Origin: DASXPG01 sp035559335
GTDB taxonomy: Bacteria; Gemmatimonadota; Gemmatimonadetes; Gemmatimonadales; JACORV01
Reading direction: 5' to 3'
Assembly (NCBI GenBank): GCA_035559335.1
Contig: DATMBH010000030.1
Coordinates: 1-18,126 of the forward strand
Length of the DNA stretch: 18,126 bases
In this document: in pieces, positions 6,738-14,275 of the stretch
Position numbering within the stretch: position 1 is the first letter of the stretch
How the letters are laid out: each line of letters begins with the position of its first letter
Program-made: the position numbers and the translations under genes
The notes under the pieces: generated by a model
The model's database searches: none
What the model saw: only the letters and a program-made list of their open reading frames with translations
What the model was told of the DNA's origin: nothing

Positions 6738-8711
6738 ATGCCCACCCTGACTGGCCGGGAGAGGCTAACGCTTACAGCGCTGTGTGATACGTTCGTGCCG
6801 CAGGCCGCCGGCGGTGGTCACTGGCTCTGGGAGCGGGTGCTCCGTGTTGTGGAAGATCTGCCCGACCCGGAAGCGTTCGCCAGACTGAAACTGCTGCTCG
6901 GCGCGCTGGACCAGCCGCTGGTGAACCTGGCGCTGAGCGGGCGGCCACGCCCGTTCGCGTCCTTGGATCATGCCGCGCGCGTGTCCCTGCTTCGCGGCTG
7001 GGCCGAGAGCAGGATTCAGGCCCGGCGCGCGGGATTCCAGGCGCTCAAACGGCTGGTGTGCGTGCCCTGCTACGCGGCGCCCCCCGCGAACGGGCGCCAC
7101 CGGATCTGGGATGAAACCGGCTATCCGGGGCCGCTGCCGATGCCCGACAGCGCGCGCACCCACAGGCGCCTAAGCAGCGTCGCGATTGACGGCGACACCA
7201 CGCTCGAAGCCGACGCTGTGATCATCGGATCGGGCGCGGGCGGCGGAGTGGTGGCCGGGGTGCTCGCCCAGCAGGGCTGGGACGTGGTCGTCCTGGAGAA
7301 GGGCGAGAACCTGGGGTCCGCGGACTACAGCCACGTTGAGCTGGACGGGTTGCGTCGCGGCTACCTTGACGGCGGACTGGTGATGACGCGCTCCGGCTCG
7401 CTCCCCATCCTAGCCGGCTCATGCGTGGGCGGTGGAACCGCGATCAACTGGACTACCTGCTTTCCGCTGCGCGCCGAAACTCGAGAGCAGTGGGCACGCG
7501 CCAGCGGACTGGACCTGTTCACGAGCGACCGGTTCGAGCTGGCCCTCGCACGGGTGAGCGAGCGCATCGGCGTCAACACCGACAACTCGATCCCCGGTCC
7601 CCGCGACCTTGTCCTAGAGCGTGGCCTCAAGGCCCTCGGCTGGCCCGTCGGCGTCATCCCACGCAACGCGGTGGGCTGCCCCGGAATACGCGAATGCGGC
7701 TACTGCGGCTACGGCTGCCGTCACGGAGCCAAGCAGGGCACTGACGCGACCTACCTGCGCGATGCGGTTGAGTGCGGCGCAAGGCTCATCGAGCGGTGCG
7801 AGGCGCGCACGGTGCTGCGCGAAGCCGGCAGGGCCTGCGGTGTGGACGCCGTGGTCCGCCCCTCAGGCGGCGGTTCGTTCCGCCTGACGGTCCGCTCCCG
7901 AGTGGTGATCAGCGCGGCCGGAGCGCTTCACACACCAGCCCTGCTGGCAAGATCCGGCCTTCGCAATCGGCATATCGGCCGGCGCCTGTTCCTGCATCCC
8001 GTGACCGCCGTCATGGGTCGGTTCGACGAGCGAATCGAGCCGTGGACCGGGTGCCAGCAAACGCGCTACACCGATCACTTCGCATTCCGCAACGGCGGCT
8101 ACGGTGCGCTGATGGAAACCGGCGCGGTCCACTTCGCGCTGCCGGCAAGCGCCTACGGATGGGAATCGCCCGAGTCGCATCGCGCCGACATGGCGCAGCT
8201 GGCGCACACCGGCCTGGTGGGGATCCTGCTGCGCGATCGCGATCCGGGCCGCGTGGTCACGGGCAAGGACGGACGGCCGCGGGCTGTGTACGAGCTGTCT
8301 GCGTTCGATGAGGCCAACCTGCGCACTGCGATGCTGGGTGCCGCCGAGATCCTGGCAGCGGCGGGCGCCAGGGAGATCTTCACCCTCCAGCAGCCGCCGG
8401 CTCGGGTTAGGCCCAGCGAATCAGGCTGGCGCGAGCGCTATCGCGCGGCCGTCGAGCGCAGGCTCGGCGGTTGTCGCATGGGGATGATCTCGTTTCACCA
8501 GATGGGAACCGCGCCGATGGCTGCCACGCCTGAGGCCGGAGTGGTGGACGAGCGCGGGGAATGCTTCGAGCTGCCGGGGCTGTTCGTGGCGGACGCCAGC
8601 CTCTTCCCGTTGTCGTCCGGCGTCAATCCGATGCTCACCATCATGGCGCTGGCGGATTGCGTGGCGCGAGGCATGGGGGTCAGGGGTCAGCGGTCGGGGA
8701 TCGGGGAGTAA
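6738..8711 (+). CDS. GMC family oxidoreductase fused to a gluconate-2-dehydrogenase subunit-3-like domain
   Basis: This 657-aa flavoprotein probably oxidises an alcohol or sugar using FAD. Residues 4-125 resemble gluconate 2-dehydrogenase subunit 3 (start LTGRERLTLTALCDTFVPQ), normally a separate small subunit. The GMC domain follows: the Rossmann motif GSGAGGGVVAGVLAQQGWDV (164-183), GSCVGGGTAINW (227-238), a Cys-rich patch CGYCGYGCRHGAK (320-332), ISAAGALHTP (391-400), and C-terminal H587 (FHQMGTAPM) and N630 (GVNPMLTI). The Cys-rich patch and fusion resemble long-chain alcohol oxidases. No Tat or Sec signal is visible. The last 10 or so residues are encoded by a G-rich repeat. The gene is divergent from the M23 operon. 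FAD use is confident; substrate and electron acceptor are unknown. Confidence 0.88.
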   Translation: MPTLTGRERLTLTALCDTFVPQAAGGGHWLWERVLRVVEDLPDPEAFARLKLLLGALDQPLVNLALSGRPRPFASLDHAARVSLLRGWAESRIQARRAGFQALKRLVCVPCYAAPPANGRHRIWDETGYPGPLPMPDSARTHRRLSSVAIDGDTTLEADAVIIGSGAGGGVVAGVLAQQGWDVVVLEKGENLGSADYSHVELDGLRRGYLDGGLVMTRSGSLPILAGSCVGGGTAINWTTCFPLRAETREQWARASGLDLFTSDRFELALARVSERIGVNTDNSIPGPRDLVLERGLKALGWPVGVIPRNAVGCPGIRECGYCGYGCRHGAKQGTDATYLRDAVECGARLIERCEARTVLREAGRACGVDAVVRPSGGGSFRLTVRSRVVISAAGALHTPALLARSGLRNRHIGRRLFLHPVTAVMGRFDERIEPWTGCQQTRYTDHFAFRNGGYGALMETGAVHFALPASAYGWESPESHRADMAQLAHTGLVGILLRDRDPGRVVTGKDGRPRAVYELSAFDEANLRTAMLGAAEILAAAGAREIFTLQQPPARVRPSESGWRERYRAAVERRLGGCRMGMISFHQMGTAPMAATPEAGVVDERGECFELPGLFVADASLFPLSSGVNPMLTIMALADCVARGMGVRGQRSGIGE

Positions 8712-8782
8712 CCAGTGGACACCTGGCAGCTGGCCGTAACCCCTGACCCTCTGACCCTCTGACCCCCCGACTCCTGACCCCT
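8675..8782. repeat. G-rich dispersed repeat, copies B and C, as imperfect inverted pair around the GMC stop codon
   Basis: The left arm (8675-8707) carries four G-tracts, GGGG-TCA-GGGG, then a nine-base spacer, GGGG-ATC-GGGG, a pattern able to form a G-quadruplex. The right arm (about 8741-8781) is made of CCCTGACC/CTCTGACC units, roughly the reverse complement of the left arm. The arms could form a long imperfect stem. The GMC stop codon (8709-8711) lies just after the left arm, and the ECF sigma start follows the right arm by about 27 bases. The structure could slow or end transcription, but no T-run follows. Confidence 0.6.
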
Positions 8783-8808
8783 GTGCTTTCACGCGCGCAT
8801 GCGTCTCG

Positions 8809-9309
8809 GTGTCACAGAATCCAGTGAGCGCTCACACAATCGAATCGCTCCTCGCCAGGCACGGGCTCGAGTTGGCCCGCCACCTGCGGCGCATGGTTCG
8901 CGATGACGAGGCGGCGCAGGACTTGCTCCAGGACACCTTGCTGCGTGCGCACCGCGCGCTCGGCCGTCTGGGGCCGGGAGCGAATGCGCGCGCCTGGCTG
9001 TATCGGATTGCCACCAATGCGGCGCTGAACCACCTGCGCGGGCGGGCGCGGGAGCGCCGGGCTCTGGACCGGCATGCGCGCGAGCACGACGTGGCCCACT
9101 GGCCGCAGCTGGACGGCAGGGACGAGGAGCGCGCGCGGCTGTGGCAACGGCTGGCGAGGCTGCCTGAGCGCCAGCGGATTGCGCTTACGCTGCGGCTCGT
9201 GGACGAGCTCGACTACGACCAGATCGCCGCCCGGATGGGTGGAACGGCCGAGGCCGCCCGGGCGAACGTGTACCAGGCGACCAAGCGCCTGAAGCTGGAG
9301 GTACGATGA
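8809..9309 (+). CDS. ECF-type sigma-70 family RNA polymerase sigma factor
   Basis: The 166-aa protein has only sigma regions 2 and 4, the ECF layout. Region 2 spans about 18-82 (DDEAAQDLLQDTLLRAHRAL, then RAWLYRIATNAALNHLR). Region 4 spans about 113-163 (LPERQRIALTLRLVDELDYD, then QIAARMGGTAEAARANVYQA), an HTH that reads the -35 element. GTG at 8809 is the first usable start; GTG at 8824 is an alternative, and an ATG at 8799 is out of frame. Neither GTG has a strong Shine-Dalgarno. The stop overlaps the alkyltransferase start as ATGA. No anti-sigma gene is adjacent. The likely role is transcriptional control, perhaps of the coupled repair gene; that is inference. Confidence 0.9.
   Translation: MSQNPVSAHTIESLLARHGLELARHLRRMVRDDEAAQDLLQDTLLRAHRALGRLGPGANARAWLYRIATNAALNHLRGRARERRALDRHAREHDVAHWPQLDGRDEERARLWQRLARLPERQRIALTLRLVDELDYDQIAARMGGTAEAARANVYQATKRLKLEVR
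9297..9302 (+). promoter_or_regulatory. Shine-Dalgarno for the alkyltransferase gene, inside the sigma 3' end
   Basis: GGAGGT lies within the last codons of the sigma gene, three bases before the ATG at 9306. It is a strong ribosome-binding match and fixes the long form of the alkyltransferase, overlapping the sigma stop by four bases. Confidence 0.75.
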
Positions 9310-9896
9310 AGGCGCGTGACCGATTCGAGGAACGTGCCGCGCTGCGAATGGTGCGCGCGGCGTTCCGGAACCTCACCGGAAGGGACGGCGCGGTGTTGAA
9401 CTACGCGATGATGAGCGACACACCGGTGGGAACACTCGGGATTGCGGCGGGGCCGGCGGGGCTGTGCCGGGTGTCGTTCGTGAAGGGAGAGGACGACTTC
9501 CTGGCCGAGCTGCTGGAGGCCTTTGGGCAGCGGCCGGTGGTACGCAGTTCCCGGCTCGACGAGGCGCGCCGGGCGCTGGACCGCTATTTCAGCGGCCGGC
9601 GCCTCGATTTCGCCGACCTGGCCGTGGACCTCTCGGAGCTCTCGCCCTTCGAGCGCAGGGTGCTGGGAGCGACCGCTAGGATCCCGCCGGGGCGGGTGGC
9701 CACCTATGCCGAGGTGGCGCGGAGGGCCGGAAACGAGCGCGCCAGCCGCGCGGCCGGTAACGCTCTGCACAAAAACCCGGTGGCCATCGTGGTCCCCTGC
9801 CACCGGGTGCTGAGGGCAGATGGCTCGTTAGGCGGGTACGGCGGCGGCCTGCCGATCAAGGAGTGGTTGCTGAAACACGAAGGGGCTAGGGGTTAG
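9306..9896 (+). CDS. Methylated-DNA--[protein]-cysteine S-methyltransferase (Ogt/MGMT type)
   Basis: This 196-aa protein repairs O6-alkylguanine by transferring the alkyl group to its own cysteine, a one-use reaction. The active-site motif VPCHRVL places the acceptor at C165. The HTH-like segment PPGRVATYAEVARRAG (128-142) and the arginine-finger region ASRAAGNAL (R148) precede it, and DGSLGGYGGG (172-181) follows. The N-terminal domain begins near residue 38 (DTPVGTLGIAAG). Residues 1-33 form an extra charged leader not usual in the family. The start is set by GGAGGT and the ATGA overlap with the sigma gene, so the two are translationally coupled. Catalytic residues look intact. Confidence 0.93.
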   Translation: MKARDRFEERAALRMVRAAFRNLTGRDGAVLNYAMMSDTPVGTLGIAAGPAGLCRVSFVKGEDDFLAELLEAFGQRPVVRSSRLDEARRALDRYFSGRRLDFADLAVDLSELSPFERRVLGATARIPPGRVATYAEVARRAGNERASRAAGNALHKNPVAIVVPCHRVLRADGSLGGYGGGLPIKEWLLKHEGARG

Positions 9897-9901
9897 CCCC
9901 T
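9881..9901. terminator. Hairpin at the end of the alkyltransferase gene, between convergent genes
   Basis: AGGGGCTA (9881-9888) pairs perfectly with TAGCCCCT (9894-9901) across a five-base loop. The alkyltransferase stop codon lies in the right arm, and the convergent 91-aa gene ends at 9907. The position suits a bidirectional terminator, but there is no T-run on either strand. Confidence 0.45.
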
Positions 9902-9906
9902 GGCCC

Positions 9907-10182
9907 CTACGGCCCGAGGCTCTCGAGCAGCGACCACAGTTCGATGGGCGAGAACTCGTTGAACCGCTCCCGCAGCTCGCGCTCCGACCACTCGACGAAT
10001 AGCCAGGCGCTCTGGCGGTGGCGGTCGCCAGCGAGGAAGTGCAGCCGGCCGCGCACCGGGCGGCCCTCCGGGTCGGGCAGCATCTCGAGATAGACGTCCC
10101 AGCGCGCCTCGCCCCGCTGCAACTGCCCCATCGCGTGCGCGCGCTGGCCCCAGGCGTACGGAGCGAGCGGGTGGTCCGTCAT
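9907..10182 (-). CDS. Hypothetical protein, 91 aa
   Basis: I do not recognise this family. The small soluble protein has a mixed strand pattern (ARWDVYLEMLPDPEG, then RPVRGRLHFLAGDRHRQSAW) and ends with a Leu-rich helix (SPIELWSLLESLGP). No signal peptide, membrane segment or metal motif is visible. Its ATG overlaps the stop of the RsbRD-like gene as ATGA (10179-10182). This coupling and normal codon use support a real gene. It may be a partner or ligand-binding companion of the gene before it, but that rests only on the overlap. Confidence 0.75.
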   Translation of the reverse strand: MTDHPLAPYAWGQRAHAMGQLQRGEARWDVYLEMLPDPEGRPVRGRLHFLAGDRHRQSAWLFVEWSERELRERFNEFSPIELWSLLESLGP

Positions 10183-10679
10183 CGCTCGCCGCTGTCCCGC
10201 CTGCCTTCGCCCGACTGCCGCGCCACCCGCTCGGTAGCCTCGAAGAAGCCGCGCAGGCTCGCGCCGATTACCTCATCCAGGTACTGGTCGATCGCGAGCA
10301 TTACCTCGAAGGCGTCGCCGCGCTGCCACTCCAGCTCCCGCCGCAGCGTCATCCAGATCGCGTGCCTCAGGTGCTGGAACTCGCGATACAGATCGGCGGC
10401 ATCGTAGCGCGCCAGCCCGCGCAGCTTGCCGAACCGGATGCCGCGCCTGCGGCGCGCGATGGACATGTCGCTGCTGGGACCGTCCTCCTCGGTGAGCGAC
10501 ACCGCGATGTCGGCCAGCAGCGCAGGCACCTGGTTGGTGAGCAGCAGGTCCGGGAGTCGATCGTCAGCCTCGATGTGCGCGTCGGCGCGCACCGCCGCCT
10601 TCCAGCTGGCGGCTATGTTGTTGGCGCACCGCTTGATGACCTCTGCCGCCTGACGCCGGGGAACGGAAACCAGTGCCAT
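10179..10679 (-). CDS. RsbRD N-terminal-domain-like protein (stand-alone)
   Basis: The 166-aa, largely helical protein resembles the RsbRD_N sensory domain found at the start of some stressosome proteins and histidine kinases. Supporting features are RLPDLLLTNQVPALLADIAV (41-60), then the HisKA-free helix LRGLARYDAADLYREFQHLR (86-105), matching the family pattern of a Gly-rich linker followed by a helix with E and R. There is no STAS or kinase domain, so it is a single-domain form. The ATG at 10679 has no clear Shine-Dalgarno. It lies 29 bases after the DUF4249-like gene and couples to the 91-aa gene. Family assignment is by eye and moderate; the role is unknown. Confidence 0.6.
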   Translation of the reverse strand: MALVSVPRRQAAEVIKRCANNIAASWKAAVRADAHIEADDRLPDLLLTNQVPALLADIAVSLTEEDGPSSDMSIARRRRGIRFGKLRGLARYDAADLYREFQHLRHAIWMTLRRELEWQRGDAFEVMLAIDQYLDEVIGASLRGFFEATERVARQSGEGRRDSGER

Positions 10680-10708
10680 GGTATGGGGAAGATAGCCCGC
10701 CGGCTGGC

Positions 10709-11998
10709 TCAGCGCCCCCGGCGCCCGCGGTCCCTGACGAGCGGCGCGACACGGGTCAGCCGGTAGGTGCCTGCCAGCCGACCGCCGTCGTACACCTGCC
10801 CCTGGGACCGGCCCCCATCGAGCTGTCCGACGAGCCGGTAATAGCGGCGCACCAGCGCCTGGCCGGGGGGATCCACCAGAACCGTGAAGCTCATGAGGCC
10901 CGAGGCCGCCGTGCCGGCCGTGAGCGAACCGTAGGCCTCGCCGCGCGGCGCCAGGGCGCCGGTGCCGTTGGTGAGCAAGGCCGCGAACAGCAGCTGCGGG
11001 CGTTCACGAATGACGAACAGCTCGGCCTCAGCCGTGAAGGTGACGGAGTCGGCGCTCGCCTCCAGGCGGTAGAGGCCCTCGATCGGGTGATCCACCTCGC
11101 CCACCACCTCGTAGGTGGCGTTGATGGGAGCGACCGCGCCGAACACACCCAGGCCGCCGCGTACCGTGTTCCGAAACCCGGACCCGGTGAACGGGTCGTT
11201 CCCGGTGCGGAAGAAGTGGAAGTAGTTGGAATCGAGCGCCGCCACGGTGAGGGTCTGCCGGGTCCCGGCGATCCACACCGCGGCCGCCATGCTGTCCGCG
11301 ACGACTGGCAGCGCCTGCGAGCCAGGCAGCCGCACCCTCGGCGAGTCGGTGAAGATGAGATAGCGAAGCGTCCAGGCGATGTTGCGCGGTCTCACCTGCA
11401 GGTAGATCCCGTGGGTGGCGCCACCGCCGCTCCATTCGATGCGCAGAGTGTCGCGGTCGCGATTGAACCGGGCGCCGTCAGGCAGCATGCCCGTCACCGT
11501 TGGGAAGGTCGGCGTGCGCATCCGCCCGGTGACGGTCCTGCCATCGGGAGCGCGAACCTCGAGCGCGTACTCGCGGTCCGGCAGGAAGAACGCGCGGCCG
11601 CTCGCGCCGTCCAACCGGTACACGCCCAGCGTGTCAGGAATCTCAACGAATCGCACTGAATCGCCGTCGTCCCGCCTAACCACGACGCTGGCGCCAGAGA
11701 GCGGCAGCGGAGGAATGGGCGGCGCGCGCAGCGAGTCCTGGTCGGGGATGTCCGCCGTGCCGGTCAGCGACCGTTCCACGATGATGTACTGGGCGCTTGC
11801 CGCAGTATCGAGCGTCATGATGCCCTGCACTACCAGGACTTCCTCGCCCAGCGGGATGGTGATTTCCTGGATCTCGCAACCGGCCGCAACCAGCGCTGCA
11901 GCAAGGGCGGTAAGGCAATATGGCGCCAGGGCGGTACGCAGCAGCCCGCGGCATGCCCATCCCACCGCCTTGCCGCCATAGCGCCCTCCCTCCTTCAC
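10709..11998 (-). CDS. DUF4249-like outer-membrane lipoprotein
   Basis: From a GTG at 11998 the 429-aa protein has a hydrophobic N-terminus and a lipobox LVAAGC with the lipidated cysteine at residue 41. Motifs typical of DUF4249 follow: a start VLVVQGIMTL, LSGASVVVRRDDGDSV, GVYRLDG and YALEVRAPDGRTVTG. These proteins usually follow a TonB-dependent receptor and are thought to act with it at the cell surface. Here the GTG overlaps the receptor stop as GTGA. GTG at 11965 is an alternative start. A longer frame reaching 12169 lies inside the receptor gene and is not preferred. Ligand unknown. Family assignment is moderate to good. Confidence 0.75.
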   Translation of the reverse strand: MKEGGRYGGKAVGWACRGLLRTALAPYCLTALAAALVAAGCEIQEITIPLGEEVLVVQGIMTLDTAASAQYIIVERSLTGTADIPDQDSLRAPPIPPLPLSGASVVVRRDDGDSVRFVEIPDTLGVYRLDGASGRAFFLPDREYALEVRAPDGRTVTGRMRTPTFPTVTGMLPDGARFNRDRDTLRIEWSGGGATHGIYLQVRPRNIAWTLRYLIFTDSPRVRLPGSQALPVVADSMAAAVWIAGTRQTLTVAALDSNYFHFFRTGNDPFTGSGFRNTVRGGLGVFGAVAPINATYEVVGEVDHPIEGLYRLEASADSVTFTAEAELFVIRERPQLLFAALLTNGTGALAPRGEAYGSLTAGTAASGLMSFTVLVDPPGQALVRRYYRLVGQLDGGRSQGQVYDGGRLAGTYRLTRVAPLVRDRGRRGR

Positions 11999-14253
11999 CA
12001 CTCCACCTCCATCCCAATTGTTGGCAGAAACGGCAGCTGCGAGAACCCGCGCCGTATCGGCGGGGTGCGGTCGTAACTGTAGAAATAGACGAACACGTTG
12101 GTGCGGGCATACGCGTTCAACAGGGACAGCGACGGCGACCAGCGGGCTCCCAGCCACGTGAACCGCCACGACAGCGCCACGTCGAGTCGGGAATAGGCCG
12201 GATAGCGGAGGCTATTGCGCGCGGTGCGGTACGGCTCTGTGAACGCGCCCACGTAGGTGTTGCGTCCGGGATCGTAGAACCGGTGCACCCACTGACCAGC
12301 GATTCCAGTATACGGCAGCGGCGAGCCGTAGCCAAAGCGCACCGTCCAGTTGGCACCTAACGGTCCATCGAAAATGGCTACGGCGTTGAACTGGTGGCGC
12401 CGGTCCTGCCCCGGCGGGAACCGTTCACCAGTTTCGAGGCTGCGCGTCACCTTCCCAAGCGTATACGAGATCCAGCCGTTCACCCGCCGCCCGGTCCGCC
12501 GCAGGTACAGGTCGATTCCGTACGCGGTGCCGCGCGCCGTGAGGAACTCGTCGCCGCGCCGGCCGGGGTCCTCCTCCGGATCGCCGTCAACCAGGTTACG
12601 CATTTCCTTCCAGAAGCCTTCGACCTGCAGCGAAGTAGACTCGCCGAACCATCGCTCGAGCCCGACCACCAGCTGATCGGCCTCGCCCACGGGCACGTCT
12701 CGGTCCGCGCCGATCCAGAACTCGAACAGCGAGACCGGGATTTCCTCGTTCCGCAACGATTGCACGTACTGATAGTAGCGGCCGCCGGCCAACGTCACCG
12801 CGGTCGCCGGACCCACAAACGCCTTCAGCGCCAACCGCGGAGCAACCCGCGTGAACCCGATACCGCCCACGTGCGTCAGCCGCGCGCCGGGCCTGACCAG
12901 CAACCACGAGCGCGCCCACCACTGGTCTTCCCCGTACAGCTCCAGCGCGCGCGGCGAGTAATCGAGCCGGCCCAGTTCGAGGTCCGCGTCACCGGAAGCG
13001 GCGACGTAGCTCACGTCGTGGCGATCCGCCACGTAGCCCAGCGCCCAGCGGTGATCGCCACGTTCGATTTCCAGGTCCCCGGAGAGGCCGACGCGGGTGA
13101 GCCGGTTCTCGAAACTCACCAGGCCAGGCCCCACGGCGACCTCGGCGAAGAAGCCGGAGCCTCCGAACCGCTGGGTCAGGGTCGCGCCACCGCCTAACTG
13201 GCGCCTCCAGGTCACGCCCGCGACGCGGTTGCCCCAGTCGAAGCGAAACGTCTGCCGTTCGGTGGTGCCGCCCTCGGCCAGCTCGAAGTTGAAGAAGTCG
13301 CCGCTCACGAACCCCGTCACGCCCAGCGTGCCTCCCAAGACGTTGCCGACCGTCAGGCGTCCCATCGCGTCCTGAAAATGGTAGGGGAAGCTCTCGGCGG
13401 TGAACGCAGCCACCAGCTGGTCCGCGTAGGTCCGCCGCGCCGCGACGATCCAGCTTCCCGCCCCACGCGGCAGCGGTCCCTCGAGGTGCACTCTGGTGGC
13501 CAGCAGCGAAACCGCCGTCGAGCCGTGCACGCGATCGGTGCCGCCGGAGCGCCCGGAAATGTCGAGTACGCTCGACAGCCTGCCACCGTAGCGCGCCGGA
13601 AAGCCTCCCGCCACGAAGTCGAGTCCCTGCACCATCTGGTCGGGGAAGGTCGACAGCAGGCCGCCCAGGTGAAACGGATTGAACACCACCTGGCCGTCCA
13701 GCAGTACCAGGTTCTGGTCGGCGTCGCCGCCGCGCACGTTCAGCCCCACCGAGTAGTCGCTGCGCGACACCACGCCGGGCAGCAGCTGCACGGTGCGTAA
13801 CAGGTCGGACTCGATGAACCCCGGAACCGCCGCGATCTCCCGCACATCGAGCGAGCGGCTCGAGGGCTGGGCCTCCGCTTCGAACCGACGCCGCTCGGGC
13901 GTCTGGGTGACGGCCGTGATCCCCGGTAGTTGAATCGGGACCTCGGTAAGCGCTATTTCGACCCGGGTCGTATCACCCGCAAGCACCGTTAATACCCGCG
14001 ATCCCGGCCGAAACCCGACCCGCTGGACCGCCAGCCGGTGCTCGCCGGCCGGCACTTGGCGATGGACGAACCGCCCGGCCGTGTCGGTTAACTCGCGTCG
14101 GCCTGCCAGGAGCACCACGGCGTCCGCGACCGGCGCGCCGGCCGACGAGCGCACCAGTCCCGCGACCGTGCCGAAGCCTTGCGCAGCGGCTGTCCCGGCC
14201 GGCGCCAGCGCGAGCGATCCCGCCGCCAGGGCCATGCGTAGCAAACGATCCAT
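11995..14253 (-). CDS. TonB-dependent receptor with carboxypeptidase-regulatory-like domain
   Basis: This 752-aa outer-membrane receptor imports a large ligand using TonB energy. Residues 1-25 are a signal peptide ending TAAAQ. Residues 28-105 form a carboxypeptidase-regulatory-like domain (GLVRSSAGAPVADAVVLLAG). The plug runs about 130-235 with VGLNVRGGDADQNLVLLDGQ and GGFPARYGGRLSSVLDI. The rest is barrel strands, ending in an aromatic residue (GMEVEW). The ATG at 14253 has AGAGGGG just before it; an ATG at 14277 would add eight residues. The gene is divergent from the zinc-ribbon gene across 22 bases and is followed by the DUF4249-like lipoprotein. The ligand cannot be read from sequence; no siderophore or cobalamin genes are near. 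Confidence 0.93.
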   Translation of the reverse strand: MDRLLRMALAAGSLALAPAGTAAAQGFGTVAGLVRSSAGAPVADAVVLLAGRRELTDTAGRFVHRQVPAGEHRLAVQRVGFRPGSRVLTVLAGDTTRVEIALTEVPIQLPGITAVTQTPERRRFEAEAQPSSRSLDVREIAAVPGFIESDLLRTVQLLPGVVSRSDYSVGLNVRGGDADQNLVLLDGQVVFNPFHLGGLLSTFPDQMVQGLDFVAGGFPARYGGRLSSVLDISGRSGGTDRVHGSTAVSLLATRVHLEGPLPRGAGSWIVAARRTYADQLVAAFTAESFPYHFQDAMGRLTVGNVLGGTLGVTGFVSGDFFNFELAEGGTTERQTFRFDWGNRVAGVTWRRQLGGGATLTQRFGGSGFFAEVAVGPGLVSFENRLTRVGLSGDLEIERGDHRWALGYVADRHDVSYVAASGDADLELGRLDYSPRALELYGEDQWWARSWLLVRPGARLTHVGGIGFTRVAPRLALKAFVGPATAVTLAGGRYYQYVQSLRNEEIPVSLFEFWIGADRDVPVGEADQLVVGLERWFGESTSLQVEGFWKEMRNLVDGDPEEDPGRRGDEFLTARGTAYGIDLYLRRTGRRVNGWISYTLGKVTRSLETGERFPPGQDRRHQFNAVAIFDGPLGANWTVRFGYGSPLPYTGIAGQWVHRFYDPGRNTYVGAFTEPYRTARNSLRYPAYSRLDVALSWRFTWLGARWSPSLSLLNAYARTNVFVYFYSYDRTPPIRRGFSQLPFLPTIGMEVEW

Positions 14254-14255
14254 TA

Positions 14256-14262
14256 CCCCTCT
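14256..14262 (-). promoter_or_regulatory. Shine-Dalgarno for the TonB-dependent receptor
   Basis: On the minus strand AGAGGGG precedes the ATG at 14253 by two bases (GAGG core four bases from it). It supports this start over the ATG at 14277. It lies in the 22-base divergent gap, so promoters for both genes must overlap neighbouring coding DNA. Confidence 0.55.
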
Positions 14263-14275
14263 AGCTTTGAACCGC

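Noticed and set aside
9881..9901. Hairpin as a classical rho-independent terminator
   Set aside because: The stem is strong but no T-run follows on either strand, so it is reported only as a probable bidirectional hairpin.
10709..12169. Longer form of the DUF4249-like gene starting at 12169
   Set aside because: The extra 57 residues overlap the receptor gene by over 170 bases and precede the lipoprotein signal. The GTG at 11998 gives a GTGA junction and places the lipobox near residue 41.
12394..13197. A 267-aa plus-strand open frame inside the TonB-dependent receptor gene
   Set aside because: It lies wholly antisense to barrel-coding sequence with clear receptor motifs and shows no domain of its own.
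4304..13198. GTTAGGC sites as integron attC core sites
   Set aside because: They lie inside conserved coding regions, without paired R''/L'' arms or cassette boundaries, and no integrase is present.
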